A program made the position numbers and the translations under genes. From positions 1-13,808 of the forward strand of contig DFQD01000134.1 in the NCBI GenBank assembly GCA_002377605.1: a stretch of 13,808 nucleotides of DNA, given 5' to 3'. Source of the DNA: Gammaproteobacteria bacterium UBA3498. GTDB lineage: Bacteria; Pseudomonadota; Gammaproteobacteria; Pseudomonadales; Pseudohongiellaceae. This document shows, piece after piece, positions 6,629-13,227 of the stretch; within the stretch, counting starts at the first letter, position 1; each line of letters opens with the position of its first letter. The notes under the pieces are model-generated. The model was given only the letters and a program-made list of their open reading frames with translations, searched no databases and was not told the origin of the DNA.

Positions 6629-7738
6629 TCAAGCAAGGTGTTCACTGCTGAGATAACCGTGAGATTGCATCTCTAAAAGACGCGATGCGGTTCGCTTAAA
6701 TTCGAAGCCAAGACTTCCTCCCTTATAAAGATCTGTAATTTCCGCTTCCGCTGAGATTATTAATTTCACGCGACGGTCATAGAGTTCGTCCACCAGATTG
6801 ATAAAGCGGCGAACCTTATCACTCATAGTTTCGTCGAACTTAGGAACACCACTAACTATTAATGCATGGAACATTTTAGCAATTTCAACATAGTCAAAAG
6901 CACTGCGTGGCCCATCGCAGATGGCATCGAAATCGAACCAAGCTACATCTTCGGCATGGCACCGGGTTTCTATATCTCGATCTAAAATAGTAATAATTCC
7001 AGGAGTTTCAAAATGTGGGTGATTAGGAACTAGTTCGCGAAAACTCACTAGTAAGGCCTCCTCAGAAGAAGCATCCACTGGGCAATGAAAAAGAGTCGTC
7101 TGACTTAAACTGCGTAATCTGTAGTCGACATCACCATCTAGTTGCACAACTTCTGTGTTTTGCTTTATCAGCTCGATGGCTGGAAGAAATTTCTCTCTTT
7201 GTAGCCCGTTTTCATAGAGCCGATCCGGATGAATGTTGGAGGTTGCAATCAATATAACTCCATTCTCAAAAAGAGTCTCCATCAGTCCCGCGAGTATCAT
7301 TGCATCTCCAATATCTAAGACAAAAAATTCATCAAAACAGAGAACACGAGTTCGACTGGCTATCTCAGCTGCGACAGATTCTAAGGGGTTTTTCTGCCGC
7401 TGCAGTTTACTTAAATCTTTGTGCACCAATTGCATGAATCGATGGAAATGAGTTCTCTCCTTTTGAGCAATAGGAAGGCATTCATAGAAAAGATCCATCA
7501 AGTAGGTCTTGCCTCGGCCAACACCACCCCAGAGATAGATGCCTGTGACTTTATCTACTTCTGAACTAGATCTTCCAAATAACAGAGTTAGTTTCTGAAC
7601 TATAGAGAGTGTATCGATATTTGATTTATTTATGTTCCGATACAATTTATCAAATAACTTAACAACCCTTTTTTGATTTGGGTCTGAAGCAATGACTCGG
7701 TTGGCTAGATCTTGTTGATGTTTTTCTGAAGGTATCAT
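6629..7738 (-). CDS. zapE: Cell division ATPase ZapE (AFG1/YhcM family)
   Basis: A 369-residue AAA-type ATPase. Walker A is GGVGRGKT (71-78), followed by MDLFYE; Walker B is LCFDEF (133-138) in the family signature FDEFFVLDIGDAMIL; a sensor-like ATSN is at 165-168 with PDRLYENGLQREKF after it. In E. coli ZapE associates with the Z ring and destabilises FtsZ polymers in the presence of ATP; it is also called YhcM and is related to mitochondrial AFG1. The length is close to the 375 residues of E. coli. The ATG at 7738 has no clear Shine-Dalgarno sequence (upstream reads TTATCACTTGTTACA). It sits upstream of rplM-rpsI and divergent from zapG, the same arrangement as in E. coli. Confidence 0.95.
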   Translation of the reverse strand: MIPSEKHQQDLANRVIASDPNQKRVVKLFDKLYRNINKSNIDTLSIVQKLTLLFGRSSSEVDKVTGIYLWGGVGRGKTYLMDLFYECLPIAQKERTHFHRFMQLVHKDLSKLQRQKNPLESVAAEIASRTRVLCFDEFFVLDIGDAMILAGLMETLFENGVILIATSNIHPDRLYENGLQREKFLPAIELIKQNTEVVQLDGDVDYRLRSLSQTTLFHCPVDASSEEALLVSFRELVPNHPHFETPGIITILDRDIETRCHAEDVAWFDFDAICDGPRSAFDYVEIAKMFHALIVSGVPKFDETMSDKVRRFINLVDELYDRRVKLIISAEAEITDLYKGGSLGFEFKRTASRLLEMQSHGYLSSEHLA

Positions 7739-7774
7739 TGTAACAAGTGATAACTGAAATGCATTTGGATTCTA

Positions 7775-7805
7775 GGGGTGTTTACTCTGATAAACCACCC
7801 CTTTT
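7775..7805 (+). other. Strong hairpin in the zapE leader; terminator-like on the plus strand
   Basis: GGGGTGTTTA (7775-7784), loop CTCTGA, TAAACCACCCC (7791-7801): ten pairs with a single bulged C, followed on the plus strand by TTTT (7802-7805). On the plus strand it resembles an intrinsic terminator that would stop transcripts running antisense out of zapE, before zapG. On the minus strand it would fold in the zapE 5' leader, about 37-63 bases before the start codon. Which strand uses it is not known. Confidence 0.5.
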
Positions 7806-7869
7806 CCAGATTCGATGGATTAATGGAATCCCAATCTGAACTAATTACAGAGATGCAGCGGAATTGAGG

Positions 7870-7875
7870 TATACT
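7870..7875 (+). promoter_or_regulatory. Possible -10 element for zapG
   Basis: TATACT at 7870-7875, about 57 bases before the zapG ATG. The best -35 candidate, TTACAG at about 7845-7850, lies at a long 19-base spacing, so the promoter is weak on sequence grounds. Confidence 0.25.
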
Positions 7876-7931
7876 TAAGCCTCTGCTCTCGGCTGGAGCA
7901 CCATCTTCTTGAATTAGAGGCATCATTGAAA

Positions 7932-8402
7932 ATGTCGCTATGGTTAGTAGCAATAGCTTGTTTGGCAATCGGAATTGTAGTCGGCGTTTTATTCGCCAGT
8001 CATTTGAACAGCAGCCCGGCTCGCATGAAAGAACTGGAAAGGCAAATAAAAAGTTTGAAAGAGTCTCATGGTGAATATCGCGATAGCGTTAGTGACCACT
8101 TCTCAATGACCGCCGAACTCGTCCAGCATATGACCGAAAGCTATAAAGAGGTATACCAACATTTAGCGAGCGGTGCCCAAGATTTATGTAACACAGAAGT
8201 GGCTAGTAAATTACTACCCACAGAATCAGACGCTGTATTTGAAGCCACTAGCCAGGAAGAGGAAGCGAAAGGACTTATCCCACCAAAAGATTATGCCGCA
8301 AAGCAATCACCCGATCAGATTGGCGCTCTTTCTGAAGACTTTGGTATTGAGAAAACCAAAACAGTTACTGATGAAGAAATTCCAATCCAGCCAGTAAAGT
8401 AA
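7932..8402 (+). CDS. zapG: Inner-membrane protein ZapG (YhcB, DUF1043)
   Basis: A 156-residue protein with one N-terminal membrane segment (about 3-23, WLVAIACLAIGIVVGVLFA), then a coiled coil (about 30-75) and a low-complexity acidic tail. The family signature is visible: EYRDSVSDHFSMTAEL followed by YKEVYQHLASGAQDL, matching EYREELVSHFARSAEL and YRQLYQHMA of E. coli ZapG as recalled. ZapG links division, cell width and envelope synthesis, with the coiled coil in the cytoplasm. The ATG at 7932 was chosen; a TTG at 7926 lies closer to the AGAGG ribosome binding site and would add two residues. It is divergent from zapE. The 37 bases to cysD contain a hairpin but no obvious promoter. Confidence 0.9.
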   Translation: MSLWLVAIACLAIGIVVGVLFASHLNSSPARMKELERQIKSLKESHGEYRDSVSDHFSMTAELVQHMTESYKEVYQHLASGAQDLCNTEVASKLLPTESDAVFEATSQEEEAKGLIPPKDYAAKQSPDQIGALSEDFGIEKTKTVTDEEIPIQPVK

Positions 8403-8414
8403 ATCACTTTACTG
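8392..8414 (+). other. Perfect 9-bp hairpin across the zapG stop codon
   Basis: CAGTAAAGT (8392-8400), loop AAATC, ACTTTACTG (8406-8414). The zapG stop TAA (8400-8402) falls at the top of the stem and in the loop. No U-tract follows. The arms share AGTWAAG/CTTWACT with the hairpin at 1554-1574. It may reduce read-through into cysD or stabilise the zapG 3' end. Confidence 0.5.
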
Positions 8415-8439
8415 ACCAACTGCAATAGAGCATCGAAGC

Positions 8440-9348
8440 ATGGCGGAGTACAACCTTACCCATTTAAAACAACTCGAAGCCGAAAGCGTTCATATTATCC
8501 GGGAAGTTGCTGCCGAATTTGATAAGCCAGTTATGCTCTACTCAATCGGAAAAGACTCCTCGGTTATGTTACACCTAGCTATTAAAGCATTTTATCCAGG
8601 CAGACCTCCTTTCCCCCTAATGCATATTGATACAACCTGGAAATTTAAAGAGATGATTGAGTTTCGTGACCAACAAGTTGAAAAACTAGGTCTGAACATG
8701 ATCGTACATATCAATGAAGAAGGTGTAGCGGCGGGAGTAGGTCCACTTACCCACGGCAGCGAAAAACATACGGACATAATGAAAACTCAGGCTTTGAAAC
8801 AAGCCTTGGACAAATATCAGTTTGATGCTGCTTTTGGAGGCGCTCGAAGAGATGAAGAAAAATCCCGAGCAAAAGAACGAGTATTTTCTTTTCGGGACAA
8901 CAATCATGTGTGGGACCCTAAAAACCAGCGCCCCGAGTTGTGGAACATTTTTAACGGCAAAGTAAAAAAAGGCGAAAGTATACGTGTATTCCCTCTTTCC
9001 AATTGGACCGAATTGGATATCTGGCAATACATTTACCTGAACAATATCGATATTGTTCCTTTGTACTTTGCAAAGCCTAGACCGATTGTGCATCTAGATG
9101 GCGTTGATATTCTTGTCGACGATGATCGTATGCGAATCGAAGAAGAGCAGAAAATAGAAACAAAAACTGTGCGCTTTCGAACTCTCGGCTGCTATCCCTT
9201 GACCGGGGCAATAGAATCAACTGCGACTACGCTGCCAGAAATTATTCAGGAAATGTTGCTGACTAAGAGCAGTGAAAGACAAGGCAGGTTAATCGACACG
9301 GACCGCGCAGGCTCTATGGAAGAAAAGAAACGCAAGGGATATTTCTAG
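8440..9348 (+). CDS. cysD: Sulfate adenylyltransferase subunit 2
   Basis: A 302-residue protein, the same length as E. coli CysD. It is the catalytic subunit of the CysDN ATP sulfurylase, which makes adenosine 5'-phosphosulfate (APS) from ATP and sulfate. The PP-loop motif SIGKDSSVMLHL is at about 35-46, and the family segments FPLMHIDTTWKF, AFGGARRDEEKSRAKERVFSFRD, WNIFNG, FPLSNWTELDIWQYI and RFRTLGCYPLTGAIES are all present, ending in EEKKRKGYF. The stop is 6 bases before cysNC. The ribosome binding site before the ATG is weak. Confidence 0.98.
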   Translation: MAEYNLTHLKQLEAESVHIIREVAAEFDKPVMLYSIGKDSSVMLHLAIKAFYPGRPPFPLMHIDTTWKFKEMIEFRDQQVEKLGLNMIVHINEEGVAAGVGPLTHGSEKHTDIMKTQALKQALDKYQFDAAFGGARRDEEKSRAKERVFSFRDNNHVWDPKNQRPELWNIFNGKVKKGESIRVFPLSNWTELDIWQYIYLNNIDIVPLYFAKPRPIVHLDGVDILVDDDRMRIEEEQKIETKTVRFRTLGCYPLTGAIESTATTLPEIIQEMLLTKSSERQGRLIDTDRAGSMEEKKRKGYF

Positions 9349-9354
9349 CTAATC

Positions 9355-11253
9355 ATGTCCCATCAATCCGAATTAATCAGCACCGACATTAACGCTTACT
9401 TAGCACAACACGAGCGCAAAGAATTGCTGCGCCTACTTACCTGTGGCAGTGTTGACGATGGCAAGAGCACTCTGATCGGTCGCTTGTTACACGACTCAAA
9501 AATGATTTATGAAGATCAGCTCGCTGCCATCGAGGCAGACAGCGTTAAATCTAGCACCACAGGTAGGCTTGATTTAGCTTTACTCGTCGATGGGTTACAA
9601 GCCGAACGAGAGCAAGGTATTACTATCGATGTGGCTTACCGTTATTTCTCAACTGCGAAGAGAAAATTCATTATCGCCGATACGCCAGGTCATGAACAAT
9701 ACACACGTAATATGGCCACCGGCGCATCAACCTGCGACCTCGCCATCATATTGATCGATGCCCGTAATGGTGTTCAAACCCAGACTCGCAGGCATAGCTT
9801 TATCGCTTCATTATTAGGCATAAAGCATATTATTGTCGCTATTAATAAGATGGATTTAGTGGGGTATAAAGAATCGGTATACGAAAATATAAAGGCTGGC
9901 TATTTGGAATTTTCTGAAAAACTGGAATCAGCCAGTTTTCACTTCATTCCAGTGTCTGCATTAAATGGCGACAACGTCGTTAATGTCAGTAAAAATATGC
10001 CTTGGTATGAAGGTAGCGCCTTAATGTCAATTCTCGAAACTGTAGAAATTTCAGCAGCCCGCAATTACACAGATTTCCGTTTTCCAGTGCAATATGTAAA
10101 TCGACCTAATTTAAATTTCCGCGGTTTCTGTGGAACTGTTGCTTCCGGCGTAATACGCAAAGGAGATGAGATTACTGTTTTACCATCGAATAAAACTAGC
10201 CGGATAAAATCAATTGTTACTTTCGACGAAGAATTGGAACTGGCTCACACAGAAATGGCCATTACTCTCACTCTAGAAGATGAGATAGATGTAAGTAGAG
10301 GAGATGTAATAGCACACTCCGATAATTTACCCATCTATCGCAATAACTTCGAAGCCACTTTAGTGTGGATGACCGATAGCCCTCTCCTGCCGGGCAAAGA
10401 TTACCAGTTGAAAATAGGAACTATAACTGTGAGCGGTCAAATAAAAACCCTGTGTCACAAGATTGATGTCAATTCTCTAGAAGAATTAAAGACACCATTA
10501 TTGGAACTTAATGAAATTGGCTTCGTTGAGATAACCTTAAACAAGGAAGTTAGTTTTGATGCTTACAAAGAAAATCGAGCAACGGGAAGCTTCATAATCA
10601 TCGACCCCTTAACCAATGTGACTATTGGTGCAGGCATGATTGATTGCGAACAACAAGAACGCAAACCACAGACCGAAACTCACAATATTCACGTTACTAA
10701 AGAAGAAAGAGCAGCTCGTTACGGCCAAAGGCCTGCGACAATAATGTTTATTGGTGTGTCCGGATCAGGAAAATCCACACTCGCACATGGATTAGAAAGG
10801 CGCCTATTTGATAAAGGTCGAGTAAGCACCGTCCTTGATGGTAAAACTATGCGTTTGGGCATTAGTAAGGACCTAACGTACGATGCAGAGGGGCGAGCAG
10901 AAAACCTTCGGCGTTCGGCACATATAGCAAAATTTCTAAATGACTCTGGAGTAATCTGCTGTGCCTCATTCGTCGCACCAAATGCAGATTCCAGAGAGCA
11001 TGCACTGAGTGTGATCGGCAAAGGCAACTGTTATCTGGTTTTCTGTAACCCGCCCATTGAGGTTTGTGTGCAACGAGATCCATCGGGTCTATACGCTGCA
11101 GCGGAAGGAAGTAATTCCATAAATATCCCTGGATTGTCGTTTCCTTATACTCCCCCCGAAGCAATTCATTTGGAATTAGACACGGAGGCCCTTTCCATTG
11201 AGGAATGCTTGGATAGAGTTATTACATTGATGGGCCAGGAAAAAATAATTTAA
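9355..11253 (+). CDS. cysNC: Bifunctional sulfate adenylyltransferase subunit 1 / adenylylsulfate kinase (CysN-CysC fusion)
   Basis: A 632-residue fusion. Residues 1-430 are the EF-Tu-like GTPase CysN, which drives APS synthesis by CysD: G1 GSVDDGKST (31-39), EREQGITIDVAYRY, G3 DTPGHEQY (109-116), G4 NKMD (164-167), then two beta-barrel domains. Residues about 455-630 are APS kinase, which phosphorylates APS to PAPS: P-loop GVSGSGKST (467-475), LDGKTMRLGI (494-503), RAENLRR (514-520), FVAPNAD (539-545) and RDPSGLY (574-580). DGKTMR and FVAPN differ from the DGDNVR and ISPYR of stand-alone CysC, but I recall such variants in fused gammaproteobacterial CysNC; the Asp and P-loop are kept, so activity is likely. 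The fusion is the usual Pseudomonas form and resembles NodQ. The TAA overlaps the nif3 stop by 4 bases tail to tail. Confidence 0.97.
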   Translation: MSHQSELISTDINAYLAQHERKELLRLLTCGSVDDGKSTLIGRLLHDSKMIYEDQLAAIEADSVKSSTTGRLDLALLVDGLQAEREQGITIDVAYRYFSTAKRKFIIADTPGHEQYTRNMATGASTCDLAIILIDARNGVQTQTRRHSFIASLLGIKHIIVAINKMDLVGYKESVYENIKAGYLEFSEKLESASFHFIPVSALNGDNVVNVSKNMPWYEGSALMSILETVEISAARNYTDFRFPVQYVNRPNLNFRGFCGTVASGVIRKGDEITVLPSNKTSRIKSIVTFDEELELAHTEMAITLTLEDEIDVSRGDVIAHSDNLPIYRNNFEATLVWMTDSPLLPGKDYQLKIGTITVSGQIKTLCHKIDVNSLEELKTPLLELNEIGFVEITLNKEVSFDAYKENRATGSFIIIDPLTNVTIGAGMIDCEQQERKPQTETHNIHVTKEERAARYGQRPATIMFIGVSGSGKSTLAHGLERRLFDKGRVSTVLDGKTMRLGISKDLTYDAEGRAENLRRSAHIAKFLNDSGVICCASFVAPNADSREHALSVIGKGNCYLVFCNPPIEVCVQRDPSGLYAAAEGSNSINIPGLSFPYTPPEAIHLELDTEALSIEECLDRVITLMGQEKII

Positions 11254-12008
11254 ACTGGATTATCTATGTCGATAAACTCATGCTCTAAAGAATATTTCTC
11301 TGCCAGATAATTACCTACAGCTTGCACACCATAACGTTCCGTCGCGTGATGCCCGGCTGAGAAAAAATGCAGCCCAGATTCTCGCGCCATATGCACGGTT
11401 TGCTCAGAAACTTCACCAGTAAGGTAAGCATCTACACCCGCTTCTATTGCTAGGTCTATAAATCCCTGTGCAGCTCCAGTGCACCAGGCGATTGTCTCTA
11501 TATTTTCTTTGTTGCCCTTAATTGCTAATGGCTCTCTTTCAAGTTTACTTGCCACATGCAAGTTCAGTTCTTCAAAATTCATTGCATGCTTTAGGCGGCC
11601 TGAGAAAACTATAGGATTATTGGAATCATCCAAAAACGCTCCGATTTCAAAATCTAATACCTTTGCCAGTTGCGCATTATTACCAAGTTCTACATGGGCG
11701 TCCAAAGGTAAATGGAAAGCAACAAGACTAATGTTATTATTCAGAAGAGATTCGATACGCGATTTCTTTAACCCGGTAATGACCTGATCTTCGCCACGCC
11801 AAAAGTAACCATGGTGCACTAGAATTAAGTGAGCCTTCACGGAAACCGCCGCATCTATTAATTCCTTACAAGCTGTTACGCCGGAAACGATTTTTCCAAC
11901 ATTTCCGATTCCTTCAACTTGTAAACCATTTGGGCAATAGTCATTAAACTGCTCAGGCTTCAACAGCTTTTTAAGCTCGATATCCAATTCTTTCAGACTA
12001 ACTGGCAT
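11250..12008 (-). CDS. nif3: Nif3-like dinuclear metal centre protein (YbgI / DUF34)
   Basis: A 252-residue protein of the NIF3/YbgI family, which forms toroidal hexamers with a two-metal site; a GTP cyclohydrolase I type 2 label is often used but the function is not settled. Matches include DYCPNGLQVEG, the metal-binding VHHGYFW, HLPLDAHVELGNNAQLA, WCTGAAQGFIDLA, DAYLTGEVSEQT and HFFSAGHHATERYG, with the second His and Glu of HHATE completing the site. The ATG at 12008-12006 was chosen because TAGAGA lies 9 bases upstream; a TTG three codons earlier leaves almost no spacing. It is divergent from degS, whose probable promoter overlaps its start, and convergent with cysNC. The same neighbourhood occurs in pseudomonads (from memory). 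Confidence 0.93.
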   Translation of the reverse strand: MPVSLKELDIELKKLLKPEQFNDYCPNGLQVEGIGNVGKIVSGVTACKELIDAAVSVKAHLILVHHGYFWRGEDQVITGLKKSRIESLLNNNISLVAFHLPLDAHVELGNNAQLAKVLDFEIGAFLDDSNNPIVFSGRLKHAMNFEELNLHVASKLEREPLAIKGNKENIETIAWCTGAAQGFIDLAIEAGVDAYLTGEVSEQTVHMARESGLHFFSAGHHATERYGVQAVGNYLAEKYSLEHEFIDIDNPV

Positions 12009-12036
12009 TGGAAACAATCTCTAGGCACTGTATATT
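12008..12036 (+). promoter_or_regulatory. Probable sigma70 promoter of degS
   Basis: TTGGAA (12008-12013), a 17-base spacer and TATATT (12031-12036). It overlaps the nif3 start codon and leader and gives a leader of about 45 bases before the degS ATG at 12088. Prediction from sequence only. Confidence 0.45.
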
Positions 12037-12040
12037 GCAA

Positions 12041-12054
12041 ATGATGGTCATCAT
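12041..12054. repeat. Inverted repeat ATGATG-GT-CATCAT between nif3 and degS
   Basis: Six-base arms separated by two bases, placed a few bases after the predicted -10 box of degS and upstream of nif3, at about the transcription start. The position fits an operator, but no regulator is identified and chance cannot be excluded. Confidence 0.3.
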
Positions 12055-12087
12055 AGCATATTGAGAATTTCACCTGCGGTCGGGACC

Positions 12088-13227
12088 ATGGAACGAGCAG
12101 CAAAAACAATTCAGTTTATTAGTTGGCCAGTTGTGTGCGGAATTCTGCTTGCAATTGTTTACCTGCAGTATCAACAATTGAATCAACTGAGCCAGCAGGT
12201 TGAGTTAGCCAATCAAAACTTACCCGCCGAAGAATCTAATAATTCATTTTCTGAAGCTATTCTTAAAGCTTCACCTTCTGTTGTAAGAATAACTGCCACT
12301 AGGTTTGATGTCGAGTCCGTAGAACTCCTTTCAGAAGATCAAGTCACTTTTAATTTAGAAGAACAGAACAGCTTGGGTTCCGGAGTTATTGTTAACGAAG
12401 ATGGATTCATTCTGACTAATCTTCATGTAGTAGACAACTTGCTCGATTTTTTCGATACTGAAGTCACTTTAAGTGATGATCGAAGAACTCCAGCGACGGT
12501 TGTAGCCTGGGATCGAGTTAATGATCTTGCCGTTCTACATATTAATATGGATAACCTGACCCCAATTGAAATAGGTGATGTGCAAGAGCTACAAGTGGGG
12601 GATATTGTTTTCGCTATTGGCTATCCGCGAAATATTGGTCAGTCAGTAACTCAAGGTATTATTAGCGCTATCAACCAAAATCCAGATGAAACTGTTTCAT
12701 TTATTCAAACCGATGCGGCTATTAATCCTGGTAATTCGGGTGGTGCCTTGATCGATTCTGAAGGGAATCTGATTGGCATCAATTCCTCTATTTTTTCAGA
12801 GTCTGGAAACTTCGAAGGCATCGGATTTGCTACCCCCGCCAGCATTGCATTTAACTCGATGAAAGATCTAGTAGCACAGGCCATCGAAGGTAACTCTGGT
12901 TACCTAGGCGTATTAACTGGAGAAGCCCTCGATTCTCAATCTAGCCAGCTGTTTTTTGGAGTAGATCATATTCGTGGCATGCTGGTGGAGAGCGTTGACA
13001 ATGGTGGCGCCGCCGAACGAGCGGGAATAAGGCCTGGCGATGTAATTACCCGAGTTGAGAATACTCAAGTTGTCGATGCTGAAAACATCTTAATGGAAGT
13101 AAGAAACAAGAAACCAGGGGATACAATTAATATTCAGGTTTATAGAAATGGCCAATCATTCAACCTGCCAACCACATTAGGGTTTGGTGAAGCACGAATT
13201 ATCGAACCCCAAGCTCGTATTAACTAA
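12088..13227 (+). CDS. degS: Periplasmic site-1 serine protease DegS/AlgW (single PDZ domain)
   Basis: A 379-residue membrane-anchored HtrA-family protease. A single N-terminal membrane helix (about 9-26) holds the rest in the periplasm. The trypsin-like domain has the catalytic triad His113 (LTNLHVVD), Asp146 (DRVNDLAVL) and Ser217 (INPGNSGGAL). One PDZ domain (about 271-363, from YLGV through AERAGIRPGDVIT) follows; DegP/DegQ have two, so this is the DegS/AlgW type. It senses misfolded outer-membrane proteins through the PDZ domain and starts cleavage of an RseA/MucA anti-sigma factor. The neighbourhood (nif3, hisD) is that of Pseudomonas algW. The ATG at 12088 was chosen over an upstream TTG at 12061, which has no ribosome binding site; the ATG itself has only a weak, close GGGA. 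The TAA overlaps the hisD stop tail to tail. Confidence 0.94.
   Translation: MERAAKTIQFISWPVVCGILLAIVYLQYQQLNQLSQQVELANQNLPAEESNNSFSEAILKASPSVVRITATRFDVESVELLSEDQVTFNLEEQNSLGSGVIVNEDGFILTNLHVVDNLLDFFDTEVTLSDDRRTPATVVAWDRVNDLAVLHINMDNLTPIEIGDVQELQVGDIVFAIGYPRNIGQSVTQGIISAINQNPDETVSFIQTDAAINPGNSGGALIDSEGNLIGINSSIFSESGNFEGIGFATPASIAFNSMKDLVAQAIEGNSGYLGVLTGEALDSQSSQLFFGVDHIRGMLVESVDNGGAAERAGIRPGDVITRVENTQVVDAENILMEVRNKKPGDTINIQVYRNGQSFNLPTTLGFGEARIIEPQARIN

Noticed and set aside
6596..6630. Possible terminator after zapE (TAGGC...GCCTA on the minus strand, TTTTT further on)
   Set aside because: The stem has only five pairs and the T-run is about nine bases away from it, so it is not convincing.
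7735..7968. A 77-codon minus-strand frame across the zapE-zapG gap
   Set aside because: It overlaps the zapG start, has no ribosome binding site or recognisable protein features, and covers the promoter and hairpin region; best explained as chance.
8686..9093. A 135-codon minus-strand frame inside cysD
   Set aside because: cysD is full length and conserved across the same bases; no independent support for the opposite frame.
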